A stretch of DNA of 64,000 nt from an uncultured Collinsella sp. (GTDB lineage Bacteria; Actinomycetota; Coriobacteriia; Coriobacteriales; Coriobacteriaceae): the NCBI GenBank assembly GCA_900544135.1, contig UQTU01000004.1, forward strand, positions 82,626-146,625, given 5' to 3'. Below, piece by piece: positions 16,948-25,768 of the stretch (position 1 is its first letter; each line of letters opens with the position of its first letter). The notes under the pieces are model-generated. The model made no database searches. It saw only the letters and a list, made by a program, of their open reading frames with translations, and had not been told where the DNA came from. The position numbers and the translations under genes are program-made.

Positions 16948-17430
16948 ATGGCAGAACCCAACATTCTTCTTACCCGCATCGATAACCGACTGGTTCATGG
17001 TCAGGTTGCCACCCAGTGGAACTCCACCCTGGGCTCCAACCTCATCCTCGTCGCCAACGACGACGTGGCGTCCAACACCATGCGCCAGAACCTCATGAAG
17101 ATGGCCGCTCCCGCCGGCGTCGCTACGCGTTTCTTCTCTCTGCAGAAGACCATCGACGTCATTGGCAAGGCGAGCCCGCGCCAGAAGATCTTCATCGTGG
17201 CCGAAACACCGGAAGACGTGCTTACGCTCGTCAAGGGCGGTGTGCCTATAAAGAAGGTAAACATCGGCAACATGCACATGTCGGAAGGAAAGCGCCAAGT
17301 CGCCACCTCCGTCGCAGTTAACGACGAGGATGTCGCTGCGTTTAAAGAGCTGCAGGAATTGGGGGTGGAGTTGGAGATCAGGCGCGTTCCGAGCACGCCT
17401 GTTGAGGACACGAGCAAGCTCTTCTCGTAA
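16948..17430 (+). CDS. PTS mannose/sorbose-family EIIB component
   Basis: 160 residues. The active site RIDNRLVHGQV contains the phosphorylated His17. The segment LVKGGVPIKKVNIGNMH (about residues 93-110) is the family's conserved second loop. It transfers phosphate to the incoming sugar at EIIC/EIID. A close paralogue at 26684 has Tyr instead of His17. Confidence 0.92.
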   Translation: MAEPNILLTRIDNRLVHGQVATQWNSTLGSNLILVANDDVASNTMRQNLMKMAAPAGVATRFFSLQKTIDVIGKASPRQKIFIVAETPEDVLTLVKGGVPIKKVNIGNMHMSEGKRQVATSVAVNDEDVAAFKELQELGVELEIRRVPSTPVEDTSKLFS

Positions 17431-17520
17431 TCCTCGTGATCCACGTTGTCAGGAGTGAAACCCTGACGTTCTGTACGTGAAATCCAAAGTGCGTACATAC
17501 ATTTTGAAAGGAGGAGCAAG

Positions 17521-18321
17521 ATGGAATACTCGATCATCCAGATCGCTCTGGTCTTCGTCGTCACGTTCATCGCGGCAATCGACCAGTTTGACTTCCTCGA
17601 GTCTCTCTATCAGCCCATCGTCACCGGCGCCGTCATCGGTCTTATCCTTGGCGACCTCAACACCGGTCTTCTCGTGGGTGGTACCTATCAGCTCATGACG
17701 ATCGGCAACATGCCGATCGGAGGCGCTCAGCCGCCTAACGCCGTCATCGGCGGCATCATGGCAGCCATTCTCGCTATCGCCACGGGCCTCGAGCCCAACG
17801 CGGCAGTCGGTCTCGCCATTCCGTTCGCTCTGCTTGGCCAGCTCGGCGTTACCCTGGTCTTCACGCTTATGTCCCCGCTTATGTCCACGGCCGATAACAT
17901 GGCTCACAACGCGGACACCAAGGGCATCGAGCGCCTGAACTACTTCGCCATGGCTCTGCTCGGCCTGATCTTCGCTGTCGTCGTCACCCTGTTCTTCATC
18001 GCTGGCGCTACCATTGGTCAGACCATCGCTTCCGCCATCCCGACTTGGCTGCAGACCGGTCTGTCCGCTGCAGGCGGCATGATGCGCTTCGTCGGCTTCG
18101 CCGTCCTGCTCAAGGTTATGATGAACCGCGATATGTGGGGCTTCTTCCTCATGGGCTTTGGCCTCGCGCTCATCACCGTTGCCAACGATTCGCTGGCAAC
18201 CCCTGCTCTGCTCATCCTCGCTCTCATCGGCTTCGGCATCGCTTTCTGGGACTTCCAGCAGCAGACCGAGCTGAAGGGTGCAGCTGTTTCTGACGGAGGT
18301 GACTTCGAAGATGGCATCTAA
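17521..18321 (+). CDS. PTS mannose-family EIIC component
   Basis: 266 residues with about seven to eight hydrophobic segments; it builds the sugar channel together with EIID. Family hallmarks are GLILGDLNTGLLVGGTYQL (residues 40-58) and the repeated GG turns around residues 64-82. GAAAGGAGG lies upstream. The last 11 bases overlap EIID. Confidence 0.9.
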   Translation: MEYSIIQIALVFVVTFIAAIDQFDFLESLYQPIVTGAVIGLILGDLNTGLLVGGTYQLMTIGNMPIGGAQPPNAVIGGIMAAILAIATGLEPNAAVGLAIPFALLGQLGVTLVFTLMSPLMSTADNMAHNADTKGIERLNYFAMALLGLIFAVVVTLFFIAGATIGQTIASAIPTWLQTGLSAAGGMMRFVGFAVLLKVMMNRDMWGFFLMGFGLALITVANDSLATPALLILALIGFGIAFWDFQQQTELKGAAVSDGGDFEDGI

Positions 18322-19393
18322 TGAGTATGTGATCCCGGAGCACTACGAGGATCTCACTCCTGCTCCGCAGCTCGACCAGAAGACCCTCAACAAGATGGCT
18401 TGGCGCTCCTGCTTCCTGCAGGCATCGTTCAACTACGAGCGCATGCAGGCCGCTGGCTGGCTCTACTCCATCATCCCCGGTCTGGAGAAGATCCACACCA
18501 ACAAGAACGACCTCGCGGCTTCCATGAGCCACAACCTGGAGTTCTTCAACACCCACCCGTTCCTTGTCACCTTTGTTATGGGCATCGTGCTTTCGCTCGA
18601 GCAGAACAAGGTTGACATCCCCACGATCCGCGCCGTCCGCGTCGCCGCAATGGGCCCGCTCGGTGGTATCGGTGACGCCCTGTTCTGGCTGACGCTCGTG
18701 CCTATCACGGCCGGCATCACCTCCAACATGGCCATCAACGGCAACGCCGCTGCACCGATCATCTTCCTGGTGATCTTCAACGTCGTCCAGTTCGCTCTGC
18801 GCTTCTGGCTCATGAACTGGTCCTACAAGCTTGGCACCAGCGCTATTGACGCTCTGACCGCCAACATGCAGGCCTTCACACGTGCCGCTTCCATCATGGG
18901 CGTCTTCGTCGTCGGTTGCCTGGTCGTCACCATGGGTGGCACCCAGATCAACCTCCAGATCCCCAACGGCACCACCCGTGGTCTCTCCGCTACTACCGTG
19001 ATCGTCTCCGAGAAGGAGGCCGAGAACTTCACCGGTATGGAGGGCATCGATACCGAGACCGCTGAGGCCGGTACCATCGCCATGACCGATAAGGACGGCA
19101 ACGCCCTTACCGCTTCCGATGCCGACGGCAACGCTGTCGAGTGCGGCGTCACCGATCTGGGTAACGGCATGGAGTCCGTGACCTACGGCACCGTTACCGA
19201 GGATCCGGTCAACTTCTCTGTTGCCGACACCCTCAACACCATCGTCCCGAAGCTCGTCCCGCTTATGCTTACGCTGCTGCTTTACTACATGTTCGCTAAG
19301 CACAGCTGGACCCCGACCAAGGGCATTCTCCTGCTCTTCGTCCTTGGCATCCTGGGCGCTGGCCCGCTTGGTCTCTGGCCGAGCATCTGGTAA
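18311..19393 (+). CDS. PTS mannose-family EIID component with an inserted outer domain
   Basis: Start is the ATG at 18311, inside the end of the EIIC gene, with GGAGG 11 bases upstream; 360 residues. The N-terminal signature WRSCFLQASFNYERMQAAGW and GPLGGIGDALFW are classic EIID. The usual length is about 270-300; the excess is an insertion at about residues 210-310, Thr/Glu/Asp-rich, between the late helices and the final transmembrane pair, so probably exposed outside the cell. This is the last gene of the operon, followed by a terminator. Confidence 0.9.
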   Translation: MASNEYVIPEHYEDLTPAPQLDQKTLNKMAWRSCFLQASFNYERMQAAGWLYSIIPGLEKIHTNKNDLAASMSHNLEFFNTHPFLVTFVMGIVLSLEQNKVDIPTIRAVRVAAMGPLGGIGDALFWLTLVPITAGITSNMAINGNAAAPIIFLVIFNVVQFALRFWLMNWSYKLGTSAIDALTANMQAFTRAASIMGVFVVGCLVVTMGGTQINLQIPNGTTRGLSATTVIVSEKEAENFTGMEGIDTETAEAGTIAMTDKDGNALTASDADGNAVECGVTDLGNGMESVTYGTVTEDPVNFSVADTLNTIVPKLVPLMLTLLLYYMFAKHSWTPTKGILLLFVLGILGAGPLGLWPSIW

Positions 19394-19460
19394 GGCTCTA
19401 GCTTGAGGGGTGTGTCCCTACGCGGCTCACACCCCGACCCCTTAAGCCATGTGTATGTTA

Positions 19461-19499
19461 AAAGCCGCGTGCTCGAAAGAGCGCGCGGCTTTTGTTTTC
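19461..19499 (+). terminator. Intrinsic terminator of the PTS operon
   Basis: AAAGCCGCG-TGCTC pairs with GAGCG-CGCGGCTTT around GAAA, ending TTTTGTTTT. Confidence 0.88.
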
Positions 19500-19578
19500 T
19501 TAATGATTCGGGTGTGGCAGACAGATAATGCATAACACCCTAGGTAGTTAGCCGAATTCGAGCAAAAGGGAGGATAGG

Positions 19579-20310
19579 ATGGCGATCGGAGCGCGTAAGC
19601 AACCGCTGTACGATCAGCTGGTCGATATTCTGACCGAAAAGATTGACCATGAATATCGCGCCGGTGACATGATTCCTTCCGAGCGCGAACTTTCGGAGCG
19701 CTATGGTCTCTCGCGCACTACGGTACGCCTGGCTCTGCAGGAACTGGAGCGTTTAGGACTGGTGGTTCGGCAGCACGGTCGCGGTACCTTTGTGACCGAC
19801 CGTTCGGCAAAAGCAACCAATCTTATGCAGTCCTACAGCTTTACCGAGCAGATGCGCGCGATGGGTCGAGAACCCGAGACCACGATTCTCGAGTTTTGCG
19901 AGATGGAGGCCGATAAGAATCTGGCCGAGCATATGGGATTGCGCATCGGTGATCGCATTTTTAAGCTCAAGCGTCTTCGCTCTGCCGACAACATGCCCAT
20001 GATGGTCGAACGCAGCTATCTACCGGTTCGTCAATTTCTGTCCCTAAAGCGACCGCTGCTGGAGCGTAAGCCGCTTTACGATGTGATTGAGCAGGACTTT
20101 CAGCAAAAGATTCGCGTGGCCGAAGAGGAGTTCTATGCGAGCATAGCCCGTCCCACCGATGCCCACCTTTTGGGAATTGTCGAGGGCTCGCCTGTGCTCG
20201 ATTTGGTCAGGACTACGTATAACGAGTCAAACGAGGTAGTGGAGTACACACTTTCGGTTGCTCGTGCCGATCAGTTTAAATACAAGGTTTACCACCAGCG
20301 CAGTAACTAG
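19579..20310 (+). CDS. GntR-family (HutC/UTRA) transcriptional regulator
   Basis: 243 residues. The winged helix is at residues 10-75 (SERELSERYGLSRTTVRLAL is the recognition region) and the UTRA ligand domain follows. It resembles AgaR/DasR/NagR-type repressors that sense phosphorylated amino sugars. It sits between the PTS operon and agaS; an identical 13-base operator lies before both. A GGGAGG ribosome site precedes the ATG. Confidence 0.9.
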   Translation: MAIGARKQPLYDQLVDILTEKIDHEYRAGDMIPSERELSERYGLSRTTVRLALQELERLGLVVRQHGRGTFVTDRSAKATNLMQSYSFTEQMRAMGREPETTILEFCEMEADKNLAEHMGLRIGDRIFKLKRLRSADNMPMMVERSYLPVRQFLSLKRPLLERKPLYDVIEQDFQQKIRVAEEEFYASIARPTDAHLLGIVEGSPVLDLVRTTYNESNEVVEYTLSVARADQFKYKVYHQRSN

Positions 20311-20350
20311 TGCTCGCATCGTTTCCATATGGTGATTCTTTGCATTTAAC

Positions 20351-20385
20351 TGGTTACTACCAGATAACCAACCGAAGTGTATAAT
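20351..20385 (+). promoter_or_regulatory. GntR-type operator overlapping the agaS promoter
   Basis: TGGTTACTACCAG at 20351-20363 is identical to the operator at 16058. A consensus TATAAT follows at 20380-20385, so a bound protein would cover the -35 area and block transcription. Confidence 0.65.
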
Positions 20386-20424
20386 TGCACGTCAGAGGAT
20401 TACTTCTAGAGAGAGGTATTAGAA

Positions 20425-21591
20425 ATGTTCGAGAAGAGTGTCGAGGAGCTCACCGAGCTCGGCGCCCAGATCACCACGGCCGAGATTGCTCAGCAGCCCG
20501 AGCTTTGGCGTGATACGCTCAACATCTATCGCGAGAACAAGGAGGCCATCGAGGCCTTCCTGGCCGAGGCTCGCGCTATGGGCGAGGGTCGTCTGTCCGT
20601 TGTCTTCACCGGTGCCGGTACGTCCGACTACGTTGGCGATACCTGCGCCCCGTACCTGCGTCACGCTGGCAACACTGATCTCTACGACTTTAAGCCCATC
20701 GCCACGACCGACATCGTGAGCGCCCCGCGCGACTTCCTGCGCGCCGAGGATCCCACGCTCGTGGTTTCCTTTGCCCGCTCTGGCAACAGCCCCGAGAGCC
20801 TTGCCGCCGTTGCCGTTGCCAAGGAGCTCGTCCACAACGTCAAGTTCCTCAACATCACCTGCGCTCCCGAGGGCAAGCTTGCCGTCGAGTCTGCCGATGA
20901 TCCCAATGCGCTGACGCTGCTCATTCCGCGCGCCAACGACAAGGGCTTCGCCATGACCGGTTCTTATTCCTGCATGACCCTGCTCTCCACCCTTATTTTC
21001 GACACTGCCTCTGACGAGCAGAAGGCCGAGTGGGTCGAGACGATTGCCAAGATGGGCGAGGAGGTCATCTCCCGTGAGCCCGAGATCGCCGATTACCTGG
21101 CTGGCGATTTCAACCGCGTGACCTACTTGGGTTCTGGCTCCTTCGGTGGCCTTGCTCAGGAGAGCCAGCTCAAGATCCTCGAGCTCGCTCACGGTCTGGT
21201 CGCTACTTCCTACGACACCTCCATGGGCTATCGTCACGGACCTAAGTCCTTCGTCGACGATAAGACGCTCGTCTTCGTGTTCGTCAACAACGACGCCTAC
21301 ACCCGTCAGTACGACATCGACATCCTCAACGAGATCGGTGGCGACGAGATCGCTCAGCACACCATCGCCGTTCAGCAGGAAGGTGCCACCGTCTATGAGG
21401 GTGAGTCCTTCACCTTTAAGGGCTACGAGGCACTTCCCGAGGGTTACCTTGCTCTGCCGTTCGTGATGTTTGCCCAGGCTATCAGCCTGCTCAACTCCGT
21501 CCGCGTGGGCAACACGCCCGATACGCCGAGCCCCACCGGCACGGTCAACCGCGTGGTTAAGGGCGTGACGATTCACCCCTTCACCGCTTAA
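20425..21591 (+). CDS. agaS: Galactosamine-6-phosphate deaminase/isomerase AgaS
   Basis: A double-SIS sugar isomerase of 388 residues. AgaS converts galactosamine-6-phosphate to tagatose-6-phosphate with release of ammonia. The SIS motifs are visible as VVFTGAGTSDYVGD (residues about 58-71) and SFARSGNSPES; the second domain has LGSGSFGGLAQES and the MGYRHGPKSFV loop typical of AgaS. Repressed by the GntR regulator if the upstream operator is used. The product feeds the tagatose-6-phosphate kinase encoded at 24636. Confidence 0.9.
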   Translation: MFEKSVEELTELGAQITTAEIAQQPELWRDTLNIYRENKEAIEAFLAEARAMGEGRLSVVFTGAGTSDYVGDTCAPYLRHAGNTDLYDFKPIATTDIVSAPRDFLRAEDPTLVVSFARSGNSPESLAAVAVAKELVHNVKFLNITCAPEGKLAVESADDPNALTLLIPRANDKGFAMTGSYSCMTLLSTLIFDTASDEQKAEWVETIAKMGEEVISREPEIADYLAGDFNRVTYLGSGSFGGLAQESQLKILELAHGLVATSYDTSMGYRHGPKSFVDDKTLVFVFVNNDAYTRQYDIDILNEIGGDEIAQHTIAVQQEGATVYEGESFTFKGYEALPEGYLALPFVMFAQAISLLNSVRVGNTPDTPSPTGTVNRVVKGVTIHPFTA

Positions 21592-21609
21592 TCGCGTCCC
21601 CCTGTAAGG

Positions 21610-21646
21610 GCGCCCGTCCGCTCATAACGGCGGGCGGGCGCTTTTT
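21610..21646 (+). terminator. Intrinsic terminator after agaS
   Basis: A 12-bp GC-rich stem (GCGCCCGTCCGC with GCGGGCGGGCGC, one T-G pair) ends in TTTTT. Confidence 0.88.
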
Positions 21647-21708
21647 GTTTTACGTGAGCTGGGTATAAGCATTACCACAGTCAACTGCTTTAGAAGCGAG
21701 GAGTGCAT

Positions 21709-22878
21709 ATGAGCACGTACGCAATTAAGGCTGACAAGTTCTTCTTGCCGGCAGGCCCGCAACTGGGCGGCTATCTTATGGTCGAGGATGGCGTTTTTGG
21801 CGCCTGGCAGGCCGACGAGCCCTCTTGCGAGATTAAGGACTACACGGGATCGTGGATCGCACCGGGTATGGTCGATACTCACATCCATGGCTTCTACAAC
21901 CACTCAACTACCGATAACGATCCCGAGGGCATCGATATCAGCTCAACCGAGCTCGCCCGTCGCGGTACCACCAGCTGGCTGCCCACGACGTTCACCGATG
22001 GCGTCGAACAGATCAAGGACGCCTGCGCTGCTATCGCCAAGGCGGACGAGGGCCGCGGCCCCGACTTCTGCGGTGCCCGCATTCAGGGCATCTACCTGGA
22101 GGGCCCCTTCTTTACCATGAAGCACGTGGGCGCGCAGAACCCCGCTTACCTGATTGACCCCTCCGAGGAGGTTTTCGACCAGTGGCAGGAGGCTGCGGGC
22201 GGTCGCATCGTTAAGAGCGCCATGGCCGCCGAGCGCGACGGTGCCGCTGCTTATGCGGCTGCTCTGAACGCCAAGGGCGTGGTGACCAGCATCGGTCACT
22301 CCGACGCCACCTACGATGAGTGCATCGCCGCTATCAATGCCGGTGCCAGCTGCTTTACGCATACCTATAACGGCCAGCGCGGTCTGCATCACCGTGAGCC
22401 CGGTGTCGTGGGTGCTGCCATGTCCACGCCCGAGACCTACGCCGAGATCATCTGTGACGGCAAGCACGTAAACCCTGCCGCCATCAAGGCACTGCTGCAG
22501 GCAAAGGGCTGGCAGCACACGGTGCTCATCACCGACTGCCTGGGCTGCGGCGGCATGCCCGAGGGCAGCTACACCAGTGGTGGCATGGACGTCATCATGA
22601 AGGACAACCTGTGCTGGCTCGCCGACGGCAAAAGCATTGCCGGCTCGGTGCTCACGCTTGCCCAGGGCGTCAAGAACATTGTCGATTGGGGCATCGCCAG
22701 CGCTGATATCGCCATTCGCATGGCAACCGAGGTGCCGGCTCGCTCTGCGCACATCGAGGATAAGTGCGGCAGCATCATGCCGGGTCGCGACGCCGACTTT
22801 GTCGTGTTCGACCATGAGCTCACCCTCGTCGAGACGTATGTTGGCGGCCAGAGCGTCGGCAACGCCTTTACCGATTAA
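21709..22878 (+). CDS. nagA: N-acetylgalactosamine/glucosamine-6-phosphate deacetylase
   Basis: Removes acetate from GlcNAc-6-P or GalNAc-6-P. Start at the ATG at 21709 (GAGGAG 6 bases upstream), not the GTG two codons before; 389 residues. Metal and substrate motifs of the amidohydrolase family are in order: HIHGF, LEGPF, GHSDATYDE, and HTYNGQRGLHHREPG. Context next to agaS favours the GalNAc-6-P role (AgaA), but nagA and agaA cannot be separated by sequence here. The C-terminal 50 residues are duplicated as a fragment at 25600. Confidence 0.9.
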   Translation: MSTYAIKADKFFLPAGPQLGGYLMVEDGVFGAWQADEPSCEIKDYTGSWIAPGMVDTHIHGFYNHSTTDNDPEGIDISSTELARRGTTSWLPTTFTDGVEQIKDACAAIAKADEGRGPDFCGARIQGIYLEGPFFTMKHVGAQNPAYLIDPSEEVFDQWQEAAGGRIVKSAMAAERDGAAAYAAALNAKGVVTSIGHSDATYDECIAAINAGASCFTHTYNGQRGLHHREPGVVGAAMSTPETYAEIICDGKHVNPAAIKALLQAKGWQHTVLITDCLGCGGMPEGSYTSGGMDVIMKDNLCWLADGKSIAGSVLTLAQGVKNIVDWGIASADIAIRMATEVPARSAHIEDKCGSIMPGRDADFVVFDHELTLVETYVGGQSVGNAFTD

Positions 22879-22885
22879 CGATAGA

Positions 22886-22922
22886 AAAAGACGGCGGGCC
22901 CGAATCTGCTCGGACCCGCCGT
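22886..22922 (-). terminator. Terminator of the flavodoxin gene, shared with nagA
   Basis: ACGGCGGG-CCCGA and TCGGA-CCCGCCGT pair; the T-run (CTTTTTC) is on the minus strand. The hairpin also lies 12 bases after the nagA stop and may serve both convergent genes. Confidence 0.8.
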
Positions 22923-22953
22923 ATGGGTTAAACGCTCAAAAGCACCTTAACAG

Positions 22954-23538
22954 TTACAGCTTGTTAACGATCTTCTTTGCCGTGCGCTTGACGCCGGCCA
23001 CAAGACCCCCCGCGGGATGCTCCTTTTCGTATGCTAGACGCTTCTCGCGCTTGGCGTACTCTTCGACGATGATGTCGCCATACTCGTCTTCGATCTTGTC
23101 GAAGAAGTCGACGGCGCCCTTAATTTCCTCAGCGGTCGGGTGTCCCTTCTGGACGCCGCCGGTGAGTTTGAACGGCCCCCACGTATCAAAGCCGGGACAG
23201 CCGTAGACGCCCATAAAGATGGCCTGCCTCATGCGGCAGATGCCATCGATATCCTTGCCGTACCACTTGTTTTTGCCACCGTAGGTCATAAGGCCAAACA
23301 CCTTGTCCTGCGGCTGCAGCACGTTCGTGAGCACGCGTGCCATGTCCTTGTCGATCTCGGAGTAATAGATGCCCGTGGCGACACCGATCAGATGGTATTC
23401 GTGCAGGTCGGGGTACTCGTTTTTACCGAGTGACTTCACGTCGAGGGTATCGATCTCGGGGTGCGCCTCGACGATGGCGTCCACGAGCTTTTTCGTATTG
23501 CCGTGGTGGTGTGAGGCATAAAGGATGATGGTTCGCAT
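22954..23538 (-). CDS. Flavodoxin-domain protein
   Basis: 194 residues from the ATG at 23538. The start RTIILYASHHHGNTKKL is the FMN phosphate-binding loop of flavodoxins (usual T/S-x-T-G-N-T replaced by SHHHGNT). Later flavin-contact regions are ATGIYYSEIDK and LMTYGGKNKW. A short basic C-terminal extension (KREKRLAYEKE) may be helical. It is an isolated minus-strand gene between sugar genes; its redox partner is unknown. Confidence 0.85.
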   Translation of the reverse strand: MRTIILYASHHHGNTKKLVDAIVEAHPEIDTLDVKSLGKNEYPDLHEYHLIGVATGIYYSEIDKDMARVLTNVLQPQDKVFGLMTYGGKNKWYGKDIDGICRMRQAIFMGVYGCPGFDTWGPFKLTGGVQKGHPTAEEIKGAVDFFDKIEDEYGDIIVEEYAKREKRLAYEKEHPAGGLVAGVKRTAKKIVNKL

Positions 23539-23694
23539 AAGAAGGCCTTTCAGCTGTAATTGCATCAATGTCTGTATGGTACCCCGTTGCATGGCTGGGA
23601 AACCGGACGCATCGATGAACGTGCGGGTTTGTCCTTTGGTCAGGGCCGAGACGGGTTCTTGCGAGCAAAAAGCAGTTGTTCGAAAGGATGGACA

Positions 23695-24576
23695 ATGGAA
23701 TACGCTCTCTCCAACGATTCGATTTCTATCAAGGTCTCCACGGCCGGTGGTTCGTTTACCTCGATTGAGGCTGGAGGTCGCGAGTACTTGTGGCAGGGCG
23801 ATCCCGCCGTGTGGTCCGGCCAGGCACCGATTTGCTTCCCGATTTGCGGAGGTTTGCGCGATAACAGCGCCATGACGTTTGCCGGACATCATGTGAAGCT
23901 CGCCCGCCATGGGTTTGCGCGCAAACAGGAGTGGAAGCTGCTGAGCCAGAGCGAGAACGAGCTGGCGATGTGCCTGGCTTCGGAGGATAACGCCGCGCTG
24001 CTGAGCGATTATCCGTATCCGTTTAAGCTTGTCGCCCGCTATACGCTCGAGGACGCCGCCGTGCGCGTCTCCTATGAGGTTACCAACGAGGGCACCGAGG
24101 ACATGCCTTTCTTTATCGGTGGACACCCCGGCTTTAGGTGCCCGCTCGATGAGGGCGAGGCCTATACGGACTACGAGTTGCGTTTTGAGAAAGACGAGGC
24201 TGCTGAGCTTTGCGCTGCCGTCCCCTCGACTGGCTTGATTGACGTGACCAACCGCTCCAAGAACCCCATGGTGGGAAAGACGCTGCCTCTGTCACATGAG
24301 CTCTTCGATTTTGCGGAGACCATCTTTGACGTGCTCGAGAGCCGTCAGGTCACGCTTTCCAAAAAGGGCGAGGACAAGGGTGTTCGCCTGAGCTTTGAGG
24401 GCTTCCCGTACCTCATTGTGTGGAGCAAGCCCGAGGGTGATTTTGTGGCAGTTGAGCCCTGGGGCGGTCTTTCGACCTGCTCCGATGAGGACGACGTGCT
24501 TGAGCACAAGCGCGGCTGCCTTATCGCCAAGCCCAAAGAAACCATCGTGCGCTCGTTCACAATCGAGATTCTGTAG
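23695..24576 (+). CDS. Aldose 1-epimerase family protein (LacX-like)
   Basis: 293 residues from the ATG at 23695 (GAAAGGATGG upstream). The galactose-mutarotase fold is marked by the catalytic-type His in GGHPGF (about residue 142) and the Glu in VEPWGG (about residue 263). It is closest to LacX, a lac-operon mutarotase homologue that occurs with the tagatose pathway, which fits lacC 60 bases downstream. It is clearly different from the canonical galM at 27493. Confidence 0.85.
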   Translation: MEYALSNDSISIKVSTAGGSFTSIEAGGREYLWQGDPAVWSGQAPICFPICGGLRDNSAMTFAGHHVKLARHGFARKQEWKLLSQSENELAMCLASEDNAALLSDYPYPFKLVARYTLEDAAVRVSYEVTNEGTEDMPFFIGGHPGFRCPLDEGEAYTDYELRFEKDEAAELCAAVPSTGLIDVTNRSKNPMVGKTLPLSHELFDFAETIFDVLESRQVTLSKKGEDKGVRLSFEGFPYLIVWSKPEGDFVAVEPWGGLSTCSDEDDVLEHKRGCLIAKPKETIVRSFTIEIL

Positions 24577-24635
24577 TCGCATGTAGCCAATTCGTTTTGC
24601 AAGGCATAAGGAGCCTGCGAGATAAGGAGCTAGAA

Positions 24636-25571
24636 ATGATCCTCACCGTTACGATGAACCCGTCCGTCGATACGCGCTATCAGCTCGATGAGCTCATTAT
24701 CGACGACGTCAACCGCGTGACGCCCGAAAAGACCGCCGGCGGTAAGGGCCTCAACGTGGCCCGCGTCCTGGGCCAGCTGGGCGACGATGTCGTGGCAACC
24801 GGCTTGCTTGGTGGTCATATGGGCGCCTATATGGCCGAGCTCATGGATGCTAACGGCATTAAGAATGATTTTGTGCCCATCAAGGGCGAGACTCGCATTT
24901 GTCTCAACATCCTCCACGCCGGCAACCAGACCGAGCTGCTCGAGAGCGGCCCGACGATTGCCCCCGAGGAGCTCGATGCCTTTACCGCCAAGTTCGCCGA
25001 GCTTGCGAGCAAGGCCGATGTCGTTACCATCTCGGGTTCGCTGCCCCGCGGCGTCGAGGCGGACTACTACGCTAAGATCACGGGCATTGCAGAGAACGCC
25101 GGCGCCAAGGTGCTGCTCGATACCTCGGGCGCCTCGCTCGAGGCTGCGCTCAAGTCCGAGGTCAAGCCTGAGCTGGTTAAGCCTAACCTGACCGAAATTA
25201 ACGGCCTTCTGGGCACGAGCTTTACCACCGACGATGTGGACGAGCTACGTTCCGCGCTCGCCTCTGACGCCCGCTTCTCCGATATCCCCTGGGTCGTCGT
25301 ATCTATGGGCGCTGCCGGCTCCGTTGGTTTCCATAACGGCCGTGCGTTCCGCGCCAAGACCCCCGATATCCCCGCCGTTAACGCTACGGGCTCTGGCGAT
25401 TCGACCATTGCCGGCTTCGCACATGCGATTGCTGCCGGAGCCGACGACGAGACGGTGCTGCGTACCGCCAACACCTGCGGCAAACTCAATGCCATGGATC
25501 CCATGACTGGCCACTTGGTTATGGATCGTTGGGACGAGGTTTACAACGGCGTTGTCGTGACCGAGCTGTAG
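24636..25571 (+). CDS. lacC: Tagatose-6-phosphate kinase, copy 1
   Basis: A PfkB-family hexose-phosphate kinase of 311 residues that makes tagatose-1,6-bisphosphate. It begins MILTVTMNPSVDTRYQL; GGKGLNVARV is the first PfkB signature and NATGSGDSTIAGF carries the catalytic Asp of the second. The ATG at 24636 is preceded by AAGGAG. It aligns without gaps to the copy at 47747 with about 38 substitutions by my count. This copy is placed with the amino-sugar genes and the other with lacAB. A 1-phosphofructokinase activity cannot be excluded. Confidence 0.88.
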   Translation: MILTVTMNPSVDTRYQLDELIIDDVNRVTPEKTAGGKGLNVARVLGQLGDDVVATGLLGGHMGAYMAELMDANGIKNDFVPIKGETRICLNILHAGNQTELLESGPTIAPEELDAFTAKFAELASKADVVTISGSLPRGVEADYYAKITGIAENAGAKVLLDTSGASLEAALKSEVKPELVKPNLTEINGLLGTSFTTDDVDELRSALASDARFSDIPWVVVSMGAAGSVGFHNGRAFRAKTPDIPAVNATGSGDSTIAGFAHAIAAGADDETVLRTANTCGKLNAMDPMTGHLVMDRWDEVYNGVVVTEL

Positions 25572-25599
25572 GAGCTTGTGCTGCGGCCCCGGCATCGGT

Positions 25600-25736
25600 T
25601 GCCAGCTCATGTCGACGACAAGTGCAGTAGCATTATGCCGGGGCGCGACGCCGACACTGTCGTGTTCAATCCCGACCTTACCCTGGTCGAGACGCATGTG
25701 GGTGGCAACAGCGTCGGTAATGCGTTTGCCGAGTAG
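25600..25736 (+). pseudogene. Fragment of a second nagA-type gene
   Basis: In the frame ending at the TAG of 25734, the translation contains DDKCSSIMPGRDADTVVF, then LTLVETHVGGNSVGNAF. This matches the last 45 or so residues of the deacetylase at 21709 (EDKCGSIMPGRDADFVVF ... LTLVETYVGGQSVGNAF). Upstream the similarity stops and the lacC stop is only about 30 bases away, so only a C-terminal stub survives. Confidence 0.8.
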
Positions 25737-25768
25737 CCGCCAAAGAAACGATCCGAGAGGGGATTTAG

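Noticed and set aside
23539..24126. An N-terminal extension of the flavodoxin protein.
   Set aside because: It is antisense to the aldose-epimerase homologue; the flavodoxin phosphate loop begins directly after the ATG at 23538.
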